A DNA stretch of 64,000 nt from Ignavibacterium sp. (GTDB lineage: Bacteria; Bacteroidota; Ignavibacteria; Ignavibacteriales; Ignavibacteriaceae): the NCBI GenBank assembly GCA_025056745.1, contig JANWVQ010000018.1, positions 1-64,000 of the forward strand, given 5' to 3'. How positions within the stretch are numbered: position 1 is the stretch's first letter; every line of letters starts with the position of its first letter. The position numbers and the translations under genes were made by a program. The notes under the pieces were generated by a model. The model did not search any database. It was given only the letters and a program-made list of their open reading frames with translations, and had not been told where the DNA came from. Shown in pieces: positions 1-9,352 of this stretch.

Positions 1-1
1 T

Positions 2-157
2 ATTTATCGTGAGCCTGTCATTCTTAGAGATATTCAAGGTTTGACTTATGAAGAAATTTCAGAAATTCTTAATATCGAAGTTGGTACGGTAAAATCAAGA
101 ATAAATAGAGGAAGGAAAAGATTACAGAAATTATTAAAAAATGTTTATGGAGACTGA
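2..157 (+). CDS. RNA polymerase sigma factor, ECF/sigma-70 family (C-terminal fragment, runs off window start)
   Basis: Frame from nt 2 reads IYREPVILRDIQGLTYEEISEILNIEVGTVKSRINRGRKRLQKLLKNVYGD*, a typical sigma-70 region 4 helix-turn-helix. Confidence 0.9.
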   Translation: MYREPVILRDIQGLTYEEISEILNIEVGTVKSRINRGRKRLQKLLKNVYGD

Positions 158-161
158 TAAT

Positions 162-701
162 ATGGAAGATAAAAAATTTGAAAGATTGATAAATGATCTT
201 AACAATCTCGAAAAGATTGAAGCACCCGATAACTTTGAAATTAAGCTTCAGGAGAAATTAAATACTGCACTCACAAAAGAATATTCAAAGACAAAAAAGA
301 TAAATAAGCTTATTCCAGCATTTGCACTATCAATAACAATTATTTTGCTTTTCCTAATTTATCGTCCTTTTAACGATGAATACGAAGACCCCTTCCAAAT
401 ACAGCCACAGATTAGAGAAGATGTAATTGCTTTAACTGAGTCAGATGATAAATCAAATTTGAATGAATTATTAAATGAAACCAATAAAGAAAATGATTCA
501 AACCTTCATAGAAGCACGTCAAAAAATAGAGACAGTAACCAACAACAACTCGAACAATTTGATGAGAGTTATTTATCAGATCAAAATACTAAATTCCAAA
601 TTTCGAAAGAAGAACTTAACTTCATTAAACCAGTTATGAGTGATGAAGAAAAGATGCAAGTTCAACTCTTGAAGCAGAAAATTATGAATAAAGCGAACTA
701 A
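162..701 (+). CDS. Putative anti-sigma factor / membrane-anchored protein
   Basis: Directly downstream of the ECF sigma gene; one TM segment (LIPAFALSITIILLFLIY) after a short N-terminal cytoplasmic region. ATG at 162 preferred over 141, which overlaps the sigma gene. Confidence 0.55.
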   Translation: MEDKKFERLINDLNNLEKIEAPDNFEIKLQEKLNTALTKEYSKTKKINKLIPAFALSITIILLFLIYRPFNDEYEDPFQIQPQIREDVIALTESDDKSNLNELLNETNKENDSNLHRSTSKNRDSNQQQLEQFDESYLSDQNTKFQISKEELNFIKPVMSDEEKMQVQLLKQKIMNKAN

Positions 702-708
702 AGATTTA

Positions 709-1440
709 ATGAATCGAATTCCTCAATCGAATTTAATCAAATCAATTAAAAGAGAATTAAATTCCTTTGCTTCAAAAGAAAAAGCTTTATTCTTACCCAA
801 ATTCTTTAAAACTGGTAAAGGCGAATACGCTGAAGGTGATAAATTCATTGGTGTAACTGTTCCAAATCAAAGATTGGTAGCTAAAAAATATTATTCAAAA
901 ATTACTTTAAATGAAATCGAAGAACTTCTAGAAAGCCCAATTCACGAGCATCGTTTGACTGCTTTAATAATGCTTGTTTACAAGTTCGAAAAAACAAATG
1001 TTCAATCAGAACGTGATGAAATATTTGATCTTTATTTAAGTAAAACAGACAAAATTAATAACTGGGATTTAGTTGATTTATCTGCTCCAAAAATTCTAGG
1101 AGCTTATTTATTCGAGAGAGAAAAGAACTTACTTTATGATTTTGCAAAATCGGATCATTTGTGGAAACAGAGAATTTCAATTGTTTCAACATACTATTTT
1201 ATAAAAAGATATCATTTTGAAGAAACATTGAAGATATCAGAAATTTTACTGAATCATAAACACGATTTGATTCAAAAGGCTGTTGGTTGGATGTTAAGAG
1301 AGATTGGTAATATCAATTTAGAAGTTGAAATAAATTTCCTAAATAAACACTACAAACAAATGCCCAGAACAATGCTGCGATATGCAATTGAAAAGTTTGA
1401 TGAAGATTTGAGACAAAAATATTTGAAAGGTAAAATTTAA
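709..1440 (+). CDS. DNA alkylation repair protein (AlkD-like HEAT-repeat family)
   Basis: KFFKTGKGEYAEGDKFIGVTVPNQR...HEHRLTALIMLV...NNWDLVDLSAPKILG...KAVGWMLREIG matches the DNA alkylation repair family pattern. Confidence 0.85.
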   Translation: MNRIPQSNLIKSIKRELNSFASKEKALFLPKFFKTGKGEYAEGDKFIGVTVPNQRLVAKKYYSKITLNEIEELLESPIHEHRLTALIMLVYKFEKTNVQSERDEIFDLYLSKTDKINNWDLVDLSAPKILGAYLFEREKNLLYDFAKSDHLWKQRISIVSTYYFIKRYHFEETLKISEILLNHKHDLIQKAVGWMLREIGNINLEVEINFLNKHYKQMPRTMLRYAIEKFDEDLRQKYLKGKI

Positions 1441-1468
1441 TTCTCAGAATAAAACTATCATTATATGA

Positions 1469-1509
1469 TTGAGCTTGTCTCAATGCTTAATATTAAGACA
1501 AGCTCTCAA
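1469..1509. terminator. Inverted repeat / probable bidirectional terminator (GAGCTTGTCT...AGACAAGCTC)
   Basis: Perfect 10-bp arms at 1471-1480 and 1496-1505 between convergent genes. Confidence 0.55.
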
Positions 1510-1539
1510 ATAAGATTTACAAATTTTGTTTGTGATAAT

Positions 1540-3696
1540 TTAGTTTACATTTAGTTCTTTTAACAACTCTTTTGCCCCTGTAACTTTATCAGCAAACCAT
1601 AAGATGAAACGAATATCCACTCCAATTGAACGGCTGTAAGAGTCACTCCAAGCATAATCATTAATAGTAGCTTCGAAAGATCTATCGAAATTAACGCCTA
1701 CTAATCTTCCGTATGCATCTAAAATCGGACTTCCTGAATTTCCCCCACTTGTATCGGTATTATAAATAAAAGCTACTGGCAGGTCTTTAATTTTTGGATG
1801 TACATATTCACCAAGATCACCTCTCTGATAAATCTCTTTTATTTTTTCATAAATTCTGTAATCAGTTCCCCAGTAAGATTTTTCTATCATTCCTTTTAGC
1901 GAACTAATTGGTGAATAGTAAACTGCATCGCGCGGGGAATAACCTTTAACATATCCATAAGTCAATCTCAATGTACTATTTGCATCAGGAACAAAAGACT
2001 TATTCAACCATCTTCTTTTTGCCTCATTAAAATTTGCCATCAGAATATTCACTTTGCCATCACGGATTTGCTGCTTTTTTAATTCATCATTTCGTAAATC
2101 ATAAAGTTGTTTGACAAATCTGATAAAAGGATCTTTTATATCTTCAATTTTAACATTATCGTCAAGCAACTTTGGAGTAAAGGATTCTTGGTTTTTTAAT
2201 AATTCAGAGGAATAAAGTTCCTCAATAAATTGTTTCTTGTCTTTTATTTGGTTAATTGATTTAAATGGTTCTAAATTTTTTAATTCATCAAATTTAGCCG
2301 CATCAAATATGATTTTACTAAAAATTTCTTTATCAATTTCTAAATCTCTTTCAGCAAACCAATCATTTATATCATTGATAATTTTGTTTTTATTTGCCTC
2401 TTTATAATCAGCTTTTCGTTCTGCTTCAGGTTTGTTCATTTCGATTTTATAATCAATAAAAAGATTAGCAAGTTTGAATTGCTCTGAGAACATCCTTAGG
2501 GCATTTAATACAAATAAACTTCTTCCACTTTTGAAAGCATCTTGATAAACTTCTTCTAATTCTTTAATAACATTTCCATATTTATCTCTCAGTTCAGGAT
2601 TTGAATCAATAAATTTTTGAAGCTCTCTTTCTTCGTTACGTTTTTTATCAATCAGATTTAAATTTCTTATTCCTTGAATTTTTCCACGATAATTTTTTTC
2701 TGTGTTAGCAAGACCTTTGATAGTAGAAGAAATTTCGAGTGCAAATTCTGGATCATTTTCACCAAGTTTTGTATAATAGTTTATTAACCACGAATATAGT
2801 TCCTGAATATATGGAAGTTGATAGTTGTAGTGATATTCAACAAAATAAGATGGGAAATGTTTGAAAGTTCTTCCCGGATATCCAAGAAGAAAAACAAAAT
2901 CACCATCATCAATTCCATTTTTATTTACTCTTATAAATTTACGGGGTCTGTAGGGAACGTTTTTTTCATTATAAGGAATAGCTTTTCCATCCTTAGAGAC
3001 ATAAGCTCTTACGAAAGAAAAATCTCCTGTATGTCTTGGATAAATCCAATTATCTGATTCACCACCAAACTCACCAACAGTACGAGGTGGAACATAGACT
3101 AATCTTATATCTCGCAAAACTTTATATCTAAATAAAACATATTGCTCACCAACAAACATCTCAGAAACTTCCGCAGTAATTGTGCTATCCTTCGCTTGCT
3201 CTCGATTCACTATTTCTGAAATCTTTTTTGAAATAGCTTTTGATCTCTCAGATACATCCTGAACCTGATTTGCAGCCTCTAATACTTCTTTACTTACATC
3301 TTCATAGGAAACTGTAATTCGTGCAGTTAATCCTTCAACTGGAATTTCTTTTTCTTTACTCGGTGCATAAAATCCTGTTTCCAAGTAATTTTGTTCGAGA
3401 GTACTAACTCTTTGGACTGCACCAAACACACAGTGATGATTAGTAATAATCAATCCTTCATCAGAGACGAATGAACCAGTGCATCCACCTATCCTCACTA
3501 AAGCATCCACCATACTTGGTGCATTTGGATTATAAATTTCATCAACAGAAATCTTTAATCCCTTTTCGTTGAGATTAATTTTATGAATATCACTCAACGG
3601 AAACATTCCCTCATCGGGCTTTGGAGGAAGAAGTCCTAATGAAAATGTTACAAAGAAAAGAATAACAATTTTAAGTAGTCCATTGTTTTTCTTCAT
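1540..3696 (-). CDS. S46 family peptidase (dipeptidyl-peptidase 7/11 type)
   Basis: GGCTGSFVSDEGLIITNHHC and DTSGGNSGSPILDAYGRLVGVNFD motifs; signal peptide; 718 aa. Confidence 0.9.
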   Translation of the reverse strand: MKKNNGLLKIVILFFVTFSLGLLPPKPDEGMFPLSDIHKINLNEKGLKISVDEIYNPNAPSMVDALVRIGGCTGSFVSDEGLIITNHHCVFGAVQRVSTLEQNYLETGFYAPSKEKEIPVEGLTARITVSYEDVSKEVLEAANQVQDVSERSKAISKKISEIVNREQAKDSTITAEVSEMFVGEQYVLFRYKVLRDIRLVYVPPRTVGEFGGESDNWIYPRHTGDFSFVRAYVSKDGKAIPYNEKNVPYRPRKFIRVNKNGIDDGDFVFLLGYPGRTFKHFPSYFVEYHYNYQLPYIQELYSWLINYYTKLGENDPEFALEISSTIKGLANTEKNYRGKIQGIRNLNLIDKKRNEERELQKFIDSNPELRDKYGNVIKELEEVYQDAFKSGRSLFVLNALRMFSEQFKLANLFIDYKIEMNKPEAERKADYKEANKNKIINDINDWFAERDLEIDKEIFSKIIFDAAKFDELKNLEPFKSINQIKDKKQFIEELYSSELLKNQESFTPKLLDDNVKIEDIKDPFIRFVKQLYDLRNDELKKQQIRDGKVNILMANFNEAKRRWLNKSFVPDANSTLRLTYGYVKGYSPRDAVYYSPISSLKGMIEKSYWGTDYRIYEKIKEIYQRGDLGEYVHPKIKDLPVAFIYNTDTSGGNSGSPILDAYGRLVGVNFDRSFEATINDYAWSDSYSRSIGVDIRFILWFADKVTGAKELLKELNVN

Positions 3697-3859
3697 TGAA
3701 TTACCTATTGTTTTTTTTAATCCTTCAAAAGATAAGCAAATGATTTCGAATGAAGAATTTATAAAAAATAACTACTTAACTTATATAATAACAAATTCTG
3801 CAATATTGAAAATAGTAAATTCTTGTTTATAATTATGTTGAAGTTATTTTTAGTTTTGA

Positions 3860-4498
3860 ATGAAACCCGTTTACAAACTAAGTTTTTACTTTCTTTTAGT
3901 AGTATCCTTTTTTTGCTCTTCTGTAATGGGATTCTGTCAAGATGCAACTCCAGAAATTTATAATTGTGAACATAAGCTGGGATTTTCAATCGGATATGGT
4001 GATCAAAAGGTTAACTTAGTTGGACTTGGAATCGATCTTCAAGTAGATTACACTTATAAAATCATTTTTACTCAGATTAACTATATTTATTCGTTTCTTA
4101 ATAATAATCAGTGGGATCTCGGTATTAGCTTACAATCAGAATATGGAATAACAACATTTAAATCTAATCAGAATGATTTAAAGAACTCAAAAAGTTATGA
4201 ATTTGGCATAAGCGCTGGACTGATTTTGTCTTATAAGGTAATAAGAGAAAAACTGAAATTATATTCTTTAATTGCAACAGGACCTCATTATTCAGAAGAA
4301 TCACCTCAAAGGCAGATTTCAGGTTTTATGTTTAATAGTAACTTTGACTTAGGTATTATTGTTTTAATTAAAAATAATTTGAATTTAGATTTTCGAACTG
4401 GATTCAGACACCTGTCAAATGCAAATCTAAGATCTCCAAATTTTGGGATTAATAATTTAATATTTACTATTGGACTACTATATCAAATTTATAATTAG
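3860..4498 (+). CDS. Acyloxyacyl hydrolase / PagL-like lipid A deacylase
   Basis: Signal peptide, beta-strand-rich sequence, and FRHLSNANLRSPNFGINN resembling the PagL H-x-S active-site region. Confidence 0.6.
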   Translation: MKPVYKLSFYFLLVVSFFCSSVMGFCQDATPEIYNCEHKLGFSIGYGDQKVNLVGLGIDLQVDYTYKIIFTQINYIYSFLNNNQWDLGISLQSEYGITTFKSNQNDLKNSKSYEFGISAGLILSYKVIREKLKLYSLIATGPHYSEESPQRQISGFMFNSNFDLGIIVLIKNNLNLDFRTGFRHLSNANLRSPNFGINNLIFTIGLLYQIYN

Positions 4499-4621
4499 TT
4501 TGAGCATAAAATTATCTGAGAATTAAGTTTATTATAATCATCTTCTTACGAATAAGTAAATGAATAATTTTCAAATCTCTATTATAATTGCACAGTTATT
4601 TTTCCATAAATGAGGAAACAA

Positions 4622-6493
4622 ATGGATGTAAAACAAATTTCAGCATTCTTAAAAAAAGTTGAGCTTTTCAAAGATCTTACTGATTCAGAGGTGCAATTGC
4701 TCGCAGAAAATTTTGAACAAAAACACTTTCAAAAAGGCTCACTACTTTTTGTAGAAAATACTCCAAGAAAAAATCTTTATATAATTGTTGATGGAGAAGT
4801 CGAACTATTCAAGAAAACTCCGTTCGGTGAAGAAAAAAGATTATCGTTTTTCACTAAATATGATTTTCTTGGAGAAGGAGTTTTAATTGACGATTCGCCT
4901 CATTCAACAAATGCACGTGCTACACTAAATACTTTCGCACTCATCTTATCAAAAGATAAATTTTTTGAAATATCAAAAAAGGATACAGACTTACCCGTTA
5001 CAATTCTGAGCCGAATGGCAAAAGTTCTTTCAAGAAGAATGCAATTCACTAATACTAGGGTAATAAATCTTGCAGCACAGTATCGTAGTGGAAACACTCG
5101 TAAAGAACACGACCTCTTAGGTGATAGAGATGTTCCAAGTGAAGTTTACTACGGAATTCAGACTCTTCGTGCAGTTGAAAATTTTAATATCAGTGGAGTT
5201 TCAATTTCATTCTATCCGGTTTTAATTGAAGCTCTCGCGATGGTAAAAATCGCAGCAGCTAACGCTAATTATGAATTGGGGCTTTTATCAAAACCCATTC
5301 ACGACGCTATCGTACAAGCTTGCAATGAAATAATAAGTGGAAAATTTCACGGGCACTTCGTAGTTGATATGATTCAGGGCGGCGCTGGTACTTCAACTAA
5401 TATGAATGCAAATGAAGTGATTGCAAATCGCGCTTTGGAAATTCTTGGTTATGAAAGAGGTGAATACAAATATTGTCATCCAAATAATCACGTTAATATG
5501 TCTCAATCTACAAATGATGTCTATCCAACAGCTATTAAAATTGCAATAATCAATAGCAATAAAAAATTAATTGAAGTGTTGAAAAGTTTGATTGAGTCAT
5601 TTCATAAAAAAGCAAAAGAATTTGCTCATATAATTAAAATGGGACGAACACAACTTCAAGATGCAGTCCCTATGACGTTAGGTCAGGAATTTGAAGCTTA
5701 CGCTGTAACTTTAGAAGAAGAAATAAAAAGATTGGAAGAAAACTCGAACCTCTTTCTTGAAGTGAATATGGGAGCTACTGCAATTGGAACTGGAATAAAT
5801 GCTCCAGTCGGTTATAGTGAATTATGTGTTAAACATCTTGCCGAGATAACGGGATTGAACATTGTACTCGCCAAAAATTTAGTTGAAGCAACTCAAGATA
5901 CCGGAGCATTCGTAATTTATTCATCAGCTGTGAAAAGACTTGCTGTGAAACTTTCCAAAATTTGCAATGATTTAAGATTACTTTCATCAGGTCCTCGAAC
6001 TGGTATAGGAGAGATAAATCTTCCACCAATGCAACCAGGTTCTTCAATAATGCCAGGCAAAGTTAATCCAGTCATTCCTGAAGTAGTAAATCAAATTGCT
6101 TTCAAAGTTATTGGAAATGATCTAACTGTAACACTTGCTGCTGAAGCTGGTCAGCTTGAACTAAATGTTTTTGAACCAATAATAGTGCAAAGTATTTTTG
6201 AATCAATCGAAATGCTGAAAAATGGAATGAATACACTTAAATACAAATGCATTGATGGAATTACTGCAAATGAGCAAAGATGCACGGAGTTAGTTCGAAA
6301 CAGCATTGGAATAGTAACTGCATTAAATCCAGTTCTTGGATATGAAGTATCAACTCAACTTGCTAAAGAGGCATTAGAAACAAATCGCGGTGTTTATGAG
6401 CTGGTTCTTGAAAAAAATCTTCTTTCGAAAGAACAATTAGATCAATTATTAGCACCTGAAAATATGATTGGTCCACAAGCAAAAAGGGAATAA
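4622..6493 (+). CDS. aspA: Aspartate ammonia-lyase with N-terminal cyclic-nucleotide-binding domain
   Basis: N-terminal CRP-like domain ([24 protein letters not shown]...[10 protein letters not shown]) followed by a complete aspartase ([19 protein letters not shown]). ATG at 4622 follows a GAGGA Shine-Dalgarno. Confidence 0.88.
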   Translation: MDVKQISAFLKKVELFKDLTDSEVQLLAENFEQKHFQKGSLLFVENTPRKNLYIIVDGEVELFKKTPFGEEKRLSFFTKYDFLGEGVLIDDSPHSTNARATLNTFALILSKDKFFEISKKDTDLPVTILSRMAKVLSRRMQFTNTRVINLAAQYRSGNTRKEHDLLGDRDVPSEVYYGIQTLRAVENFNISGVSISFYPVLIEALAMVKIAAANANYELGLLSKPIHDAIVQACNEIISGKFHGHFVVDMIQGGAGTSTNMNANEVIANRALEILGYERGEYKYCHPNNHVNMSQSTNDVYPTAIKIAIINSNKKLIEVLKSLIESFHKKAKEFAHIIKMGRTQLQDAVPMTLGQEFEAYAVTLEEEIKRLEENSNLFLEVNMGATAIGTGINAPVGYSELCVKHLAEITGLNIVLAKNLVEATQDTGAFVIYSSAVKRLAVKLSKICNDLRLLSSGPRTGIGEINLPPMQPGSSIMPGKVNPVIPEVVNQIAFKVIGNDLTVTLAAEAGQLELNVFEPIIVQSIFESIEMLKNGMNTLKYKCIDGITANEQRCTELVRNSIGIVTALNPVLGYEVSTQLAKEALETNRGVYELVLEKNLLSKEQLDQLLAPENMIGPQAKRE

Positions 6494-6494
6494 A

Positions 6495-7028
6495 ATGAAA
6501 TTAATTTATTTGTTATCATTTGTAATTTTTATCATTCTTACAAGCTTTGCACAAAATAAAGAAAATAAAGTAAGATTAAGTCCCAAAGCTGAGGTGATGC
6601 AAGTAGTTGGTTTCACAGAAGTGAGGATCAATTATTCAAGACCAGCAGTTAAGAATAGAGAAATATGGGGAAAATTGGTCCCATATAATGTCGTATGGCG
6701 CGCTGGTGCGAATGAAGCAACTAAATTCACTTTTTCATCTGATGTTTTAATTGAAGGTAAACTACTTAAATCTGGCTCTTATAGTTTTTTTGTAATTCCA
6801 AATAAAAACGAATGGACAATTATTTTTAATAAAATTGCCGATCAATGGGGAGCATTTCAATATAATGAAGCAGAAGATGCTTTAAGATTTAAAGTCAAGC
6901 CTAAAAAATCTAATCAATTCCACGAGTGGCTAACTTATGATATTACCAAAACGGGTGATTACACTGCTATTATATCACTTCATTGGGAAAAAATTAAAAT
7001 TGAATTCCAAATTGAAGCGAAGAATTAA
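6495..7028 (+). CDS. DUF2911 domain-containing secreted protein
   Basis: Signal peptide MKLIYLLSFVIFIILTSFAQ; RLSPKAEVMQVVGFTEVRINYSRPAVKNREIWG...VWRAGANEATKFTFS is characteristic of DUF2911. Confidence 0.85.
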   Translation: MKLIYLLSFVIFIILTSFAQNKENKVRLSPKAEVMQVVGFTEVRINYSRPAVKNREIWGKLVPYNVVWRAGANEATKFTFSSDVLIEGKLLKSGSYSFFVIPNKNEWTIIFNKIADQWGAFQYNEAEDALRFKVKPKKSNQFHEWLTYDITKTGDYTAIISLHWEKIKIEFQIEAKN

Positions 7029-7070
7029 AATCTTTTTTGATAAATTCAAAACTTTGCCTAAATAAAAGCT

Positions 7071-8876
7071 TTATTTTGATAAAATCATTTTTCTAACTTG
7101 CGTTTTATTGTTTATTGATAATTTATAAAAATAAATGCCGCTTGGAAGCTCTTTATCACCAATTTTCGAATTAAATTCTACTTCATATTCTCCAGCGTCT
7201 TTGAATTCATTTAATAATGTAACAATTTCTTGTCCAAGAATATTATATACCTTTAACGTGTTTAAGCCACTGTTATTATTTTTCCAACGAATTTTAGTAA
7301 TCGGATTAAATGGATTTGGATAGTTTTGAAATAATGTAAACTCATTCAAAGTAATAATCTCAACTTCTAATTGATTGCTAAATTTTGATTTACCATCGTA
7401 ATCAATTTGTTTAAGTCTGTAATAATACTTTCCGTCAGTTAGATCATAATCGAAGAATTTATATTCATTAATGGTTGAAGAATTTCCTTTACCATCTATA
7501 AATCCAATAGTTTCCCATTTGCCTTTAGAGAATCTTTGAATTTCAAAACCTTTGTTATTTGTTTCTGTTGCAGTAATCCAGATGAGCTCAACATTGTTTT
7601 CAAAAATTTTATAATCAAAAGAAATTAGTTCTACGGGTATTTGCATACTAAAGGGAATAAATCTCACAAAACCGTGTTGTGGGTTATCAACTTTATGAAA
7701 AATATTTTGCTCAATTGAAGCAGAATCGTACACACCCCAATCATTATTTTGAGCGAATATATCATTAGTGCAATTATTGTATAAGTCGTAAGTGTTATTT
7801 CCCTGAATATTTCCGTAAATTATATTTTGTCCATCATCAGTCGTGTCGGTATTTTGAAGATTTCCGATATTTGGTTGAGGTCCCGCTTGAACAGTTGTAC
7901 CGTTTTGAATAGTTATCCCCCACCAATTTCCAAATATTCTGTTTTGTTTTATCAAAGGCTGATTGAATGGACTACCATTTATATTTATTCCACTTCCTGA
8001 AACCTGAGTATTGGGATTTATTTTATTGTTATAAATTGTATTATTTCTCACTACTGCGTTAATAACTCCATTAGAGGTACTGTATAAAGTTATTCCGAAA
8101 CTATTATTGAAGATAGTATTACCCTCAATAATTGCATTTGAAAAAGCAGTTGAACCATTAACCCAAAGTGAAATTCCACCAGTTGGAGTGCTTTCGCCTC
8201 CCTCAATTACATTATTTCTAATTATTGGAGAATTATTGCCTTGCAATCCTATACTTATCTGATTCATTGCAGAAGTAGCACGTGTATTATTTTTAATTAA
8301 ATGATTGCCTTCTATAATAGGAGATGAACCTAAAGTCATAGTTATTCCATACTCATAGCTTCTTTCAATAACGTTATTCCTGATTATTGAATTTGATGTT
8401 GATAACTGAACACCTCTTAAACATTTGAAAATATAAGAATTGCTTAATTCAGGGCTTGCGTCGATGCATCGCATTCCATAGTCTGCATAGAATATTCTTG
8501 CATATTTAATTGCAGATTGAGTTGATTGAGGATTAGCATTAAACCTAAAACCTTCATAATAACCTTGTGAGTCAGGTACTGAAGCAGTGAAAATTATTGA
8601 ATCGTTTTGATTCCCGATTGCTTGAAATATTCCATTAACATCAAAACCTCCTGTGGTTGAAGTGAATGTAACTTTTGAACCAGGTCTAATTATAATTCTA
8701 TCATTAGTAGAGACAGTTATCTTTCCATTAATTGTATAGTTCGGGAAATTACCAGTTACAACTCCAGCAGAATATTGAACTAAACTATCAAGATTCCAAA
8801 CAACTGATGTATTTGGGGTTGTATATTGTGCAAAAAGATTAAACGTAAAAACAGAAATTAGTAGAAAAATTTTCAT
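7071..8876 (-). CDS. Right-handed parallel beta-helix protein with T9SS type A sorting domain
   Basis: Repeated NNVIE/GNTIFNNS-type beta-helix coils; C-terminus FTLFQNYPNPFNPITKIRW...LPSGIYFYKLSINNKTQVRKMILSK. Confidence 0.88.
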   Translation of the reverse strand: MKIFLLISVFTFNLFAQYTTPNTSVVWNLDSLVQYSAGVVTGNFPNYTINGKITVSTNDRIIIRPGSKVTFTSTTGGFDVNGIFQAIGNQNDSIIFTASVPDSQGYYEGFRFNANPQSTQSAIKYARIFYADYGMRCIDASPELSNSYIFKCLRGVQLSTSNSIIRNNVIERSYEYGITMTLGSSPIIEGNHLIKNNTRATSAMNQISIGLQGNNSPIIRNNVIEGGESTPTGGISLWVNGSTAFSNAIIEGNTIFNNSFGITLYSTSNGVINAVVRNNTIYNNKINPNTQVSGSGININGSPFNQPLIKQNRIFGNWWGITIQNGTTVQAGPQPNIGNLQNTDTTDDGQNIIYGNIQGNNTYDLYNNCTNDIFAQNNDWGVYDSASIEQNIFHKVDNPQHGFVRFIPFSMQIPVELISFDYKIFENNVELIWITATETNNKGFEIQRFSKGKWETIGFIDGKGNSSTINEYKFFDYDLTDGKYYYRLKQIDYDGKSKFSNQLEVEIITLNEFTLFQNYPNPFNPITKIRWKNNNSGLNTLKVYNILGQEIVTLLNEFKDAGEYEVEFNSKIGDKELPSGIYFYKLSINNKTQVRKMILSK

Positions 8877-8946
8877 ATAGAACCCTTTTTGAATTAAAAC
8901 TCAATTGAAAATTAATCAAATTATTTGAGAAATATGACAAAATCTT

Positions 8947-8999
8947 TCTCCTAATCTTTTGCTCAGATTTTTTAACTTTGCCTGATAAAAATTAGGAGA
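8947..8999 (+). promoter_or_regulatory. Inverted repeat pairing the Shine-Dalgarno region (TCTCCTAAT/ATTAGGAGA)
   Basis: Perfect 9-bp arms at 8947-8955 and 8991-8999; the right arm contains AGGAG upstream of ATG 9005. Confidence 0.35.
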
Positions 9000-9004
9000 T
9001 GGTG

Positions 9005-9352
9005 ATGAAAACATTACAAAAATTAATTCTTCCATTTCTTGTTGGATTATTTATCCTAATAGTGTATTTATTCTATTTCGATACAAAAGACGATTTGGGG
9101 AAATTTTCATCATTTGACCCCAATAATTCAGCGAGTAAAGAAATTAGAGTAAAATTACTTAAGGACAGAGGAATTGATAAAGCAGGAGCAGAAGCCATTT
9201 ACTATGTTATTGATGCGGAGAATAAGGTTATGATGATTTTCGGACCCTCGCCTGACAAACTCCCAGAAGGATTTGACAATGCAGATATAATTACTCTTCT
9301 TGGACATCTTTCAGGAAATGGATTTCACGCACATTCAGTAAAAATTGAATAA
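9005..9352 (+). CDS. Hypothetical membrane-anchored protein upstream of uvrB
   Basis: N-terminal TM segment ([19 protein letters not shown]); start at 9005 gives proper spacing to AGGAG at 8994-8998; stop overlaps the uvrB start (TAATG). Confidence 0.65.
   Translation: MKTLQKLILPFLVGLFILIVYLFYFDTKDDLGKFSSFDPNNSASKEIRVKLLKDRGIDKAGAEAIYYVIDAENKVMMIFGPSPDKLPEGFDNADIITLLGHLSGNGFHAHSVKIE

Noticed and set aside
2818-3057. + strand ORF of 79 aa inside the S46 peptidase gene
   Set aside because: Antisense to a clearly conserved protease; low-complexity Ile/Ser composition typical of spurious AT-rich antisense ORFs.
3851-3858. TAGTTTTG resembling a Bacteroidota -7 box just before the PagL-like ATG
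   Set aside because: It ends one nt before the ATG, so initiation would fall inside the CDS; no matching -33 element at 19-nt spacing.
3759-3989. - strand ORF of 76 aa
   Set aside because: Overlaps the signal-peptide region of the PagL-like gene and a non-coding AT-rich spacer; no domain-like features.
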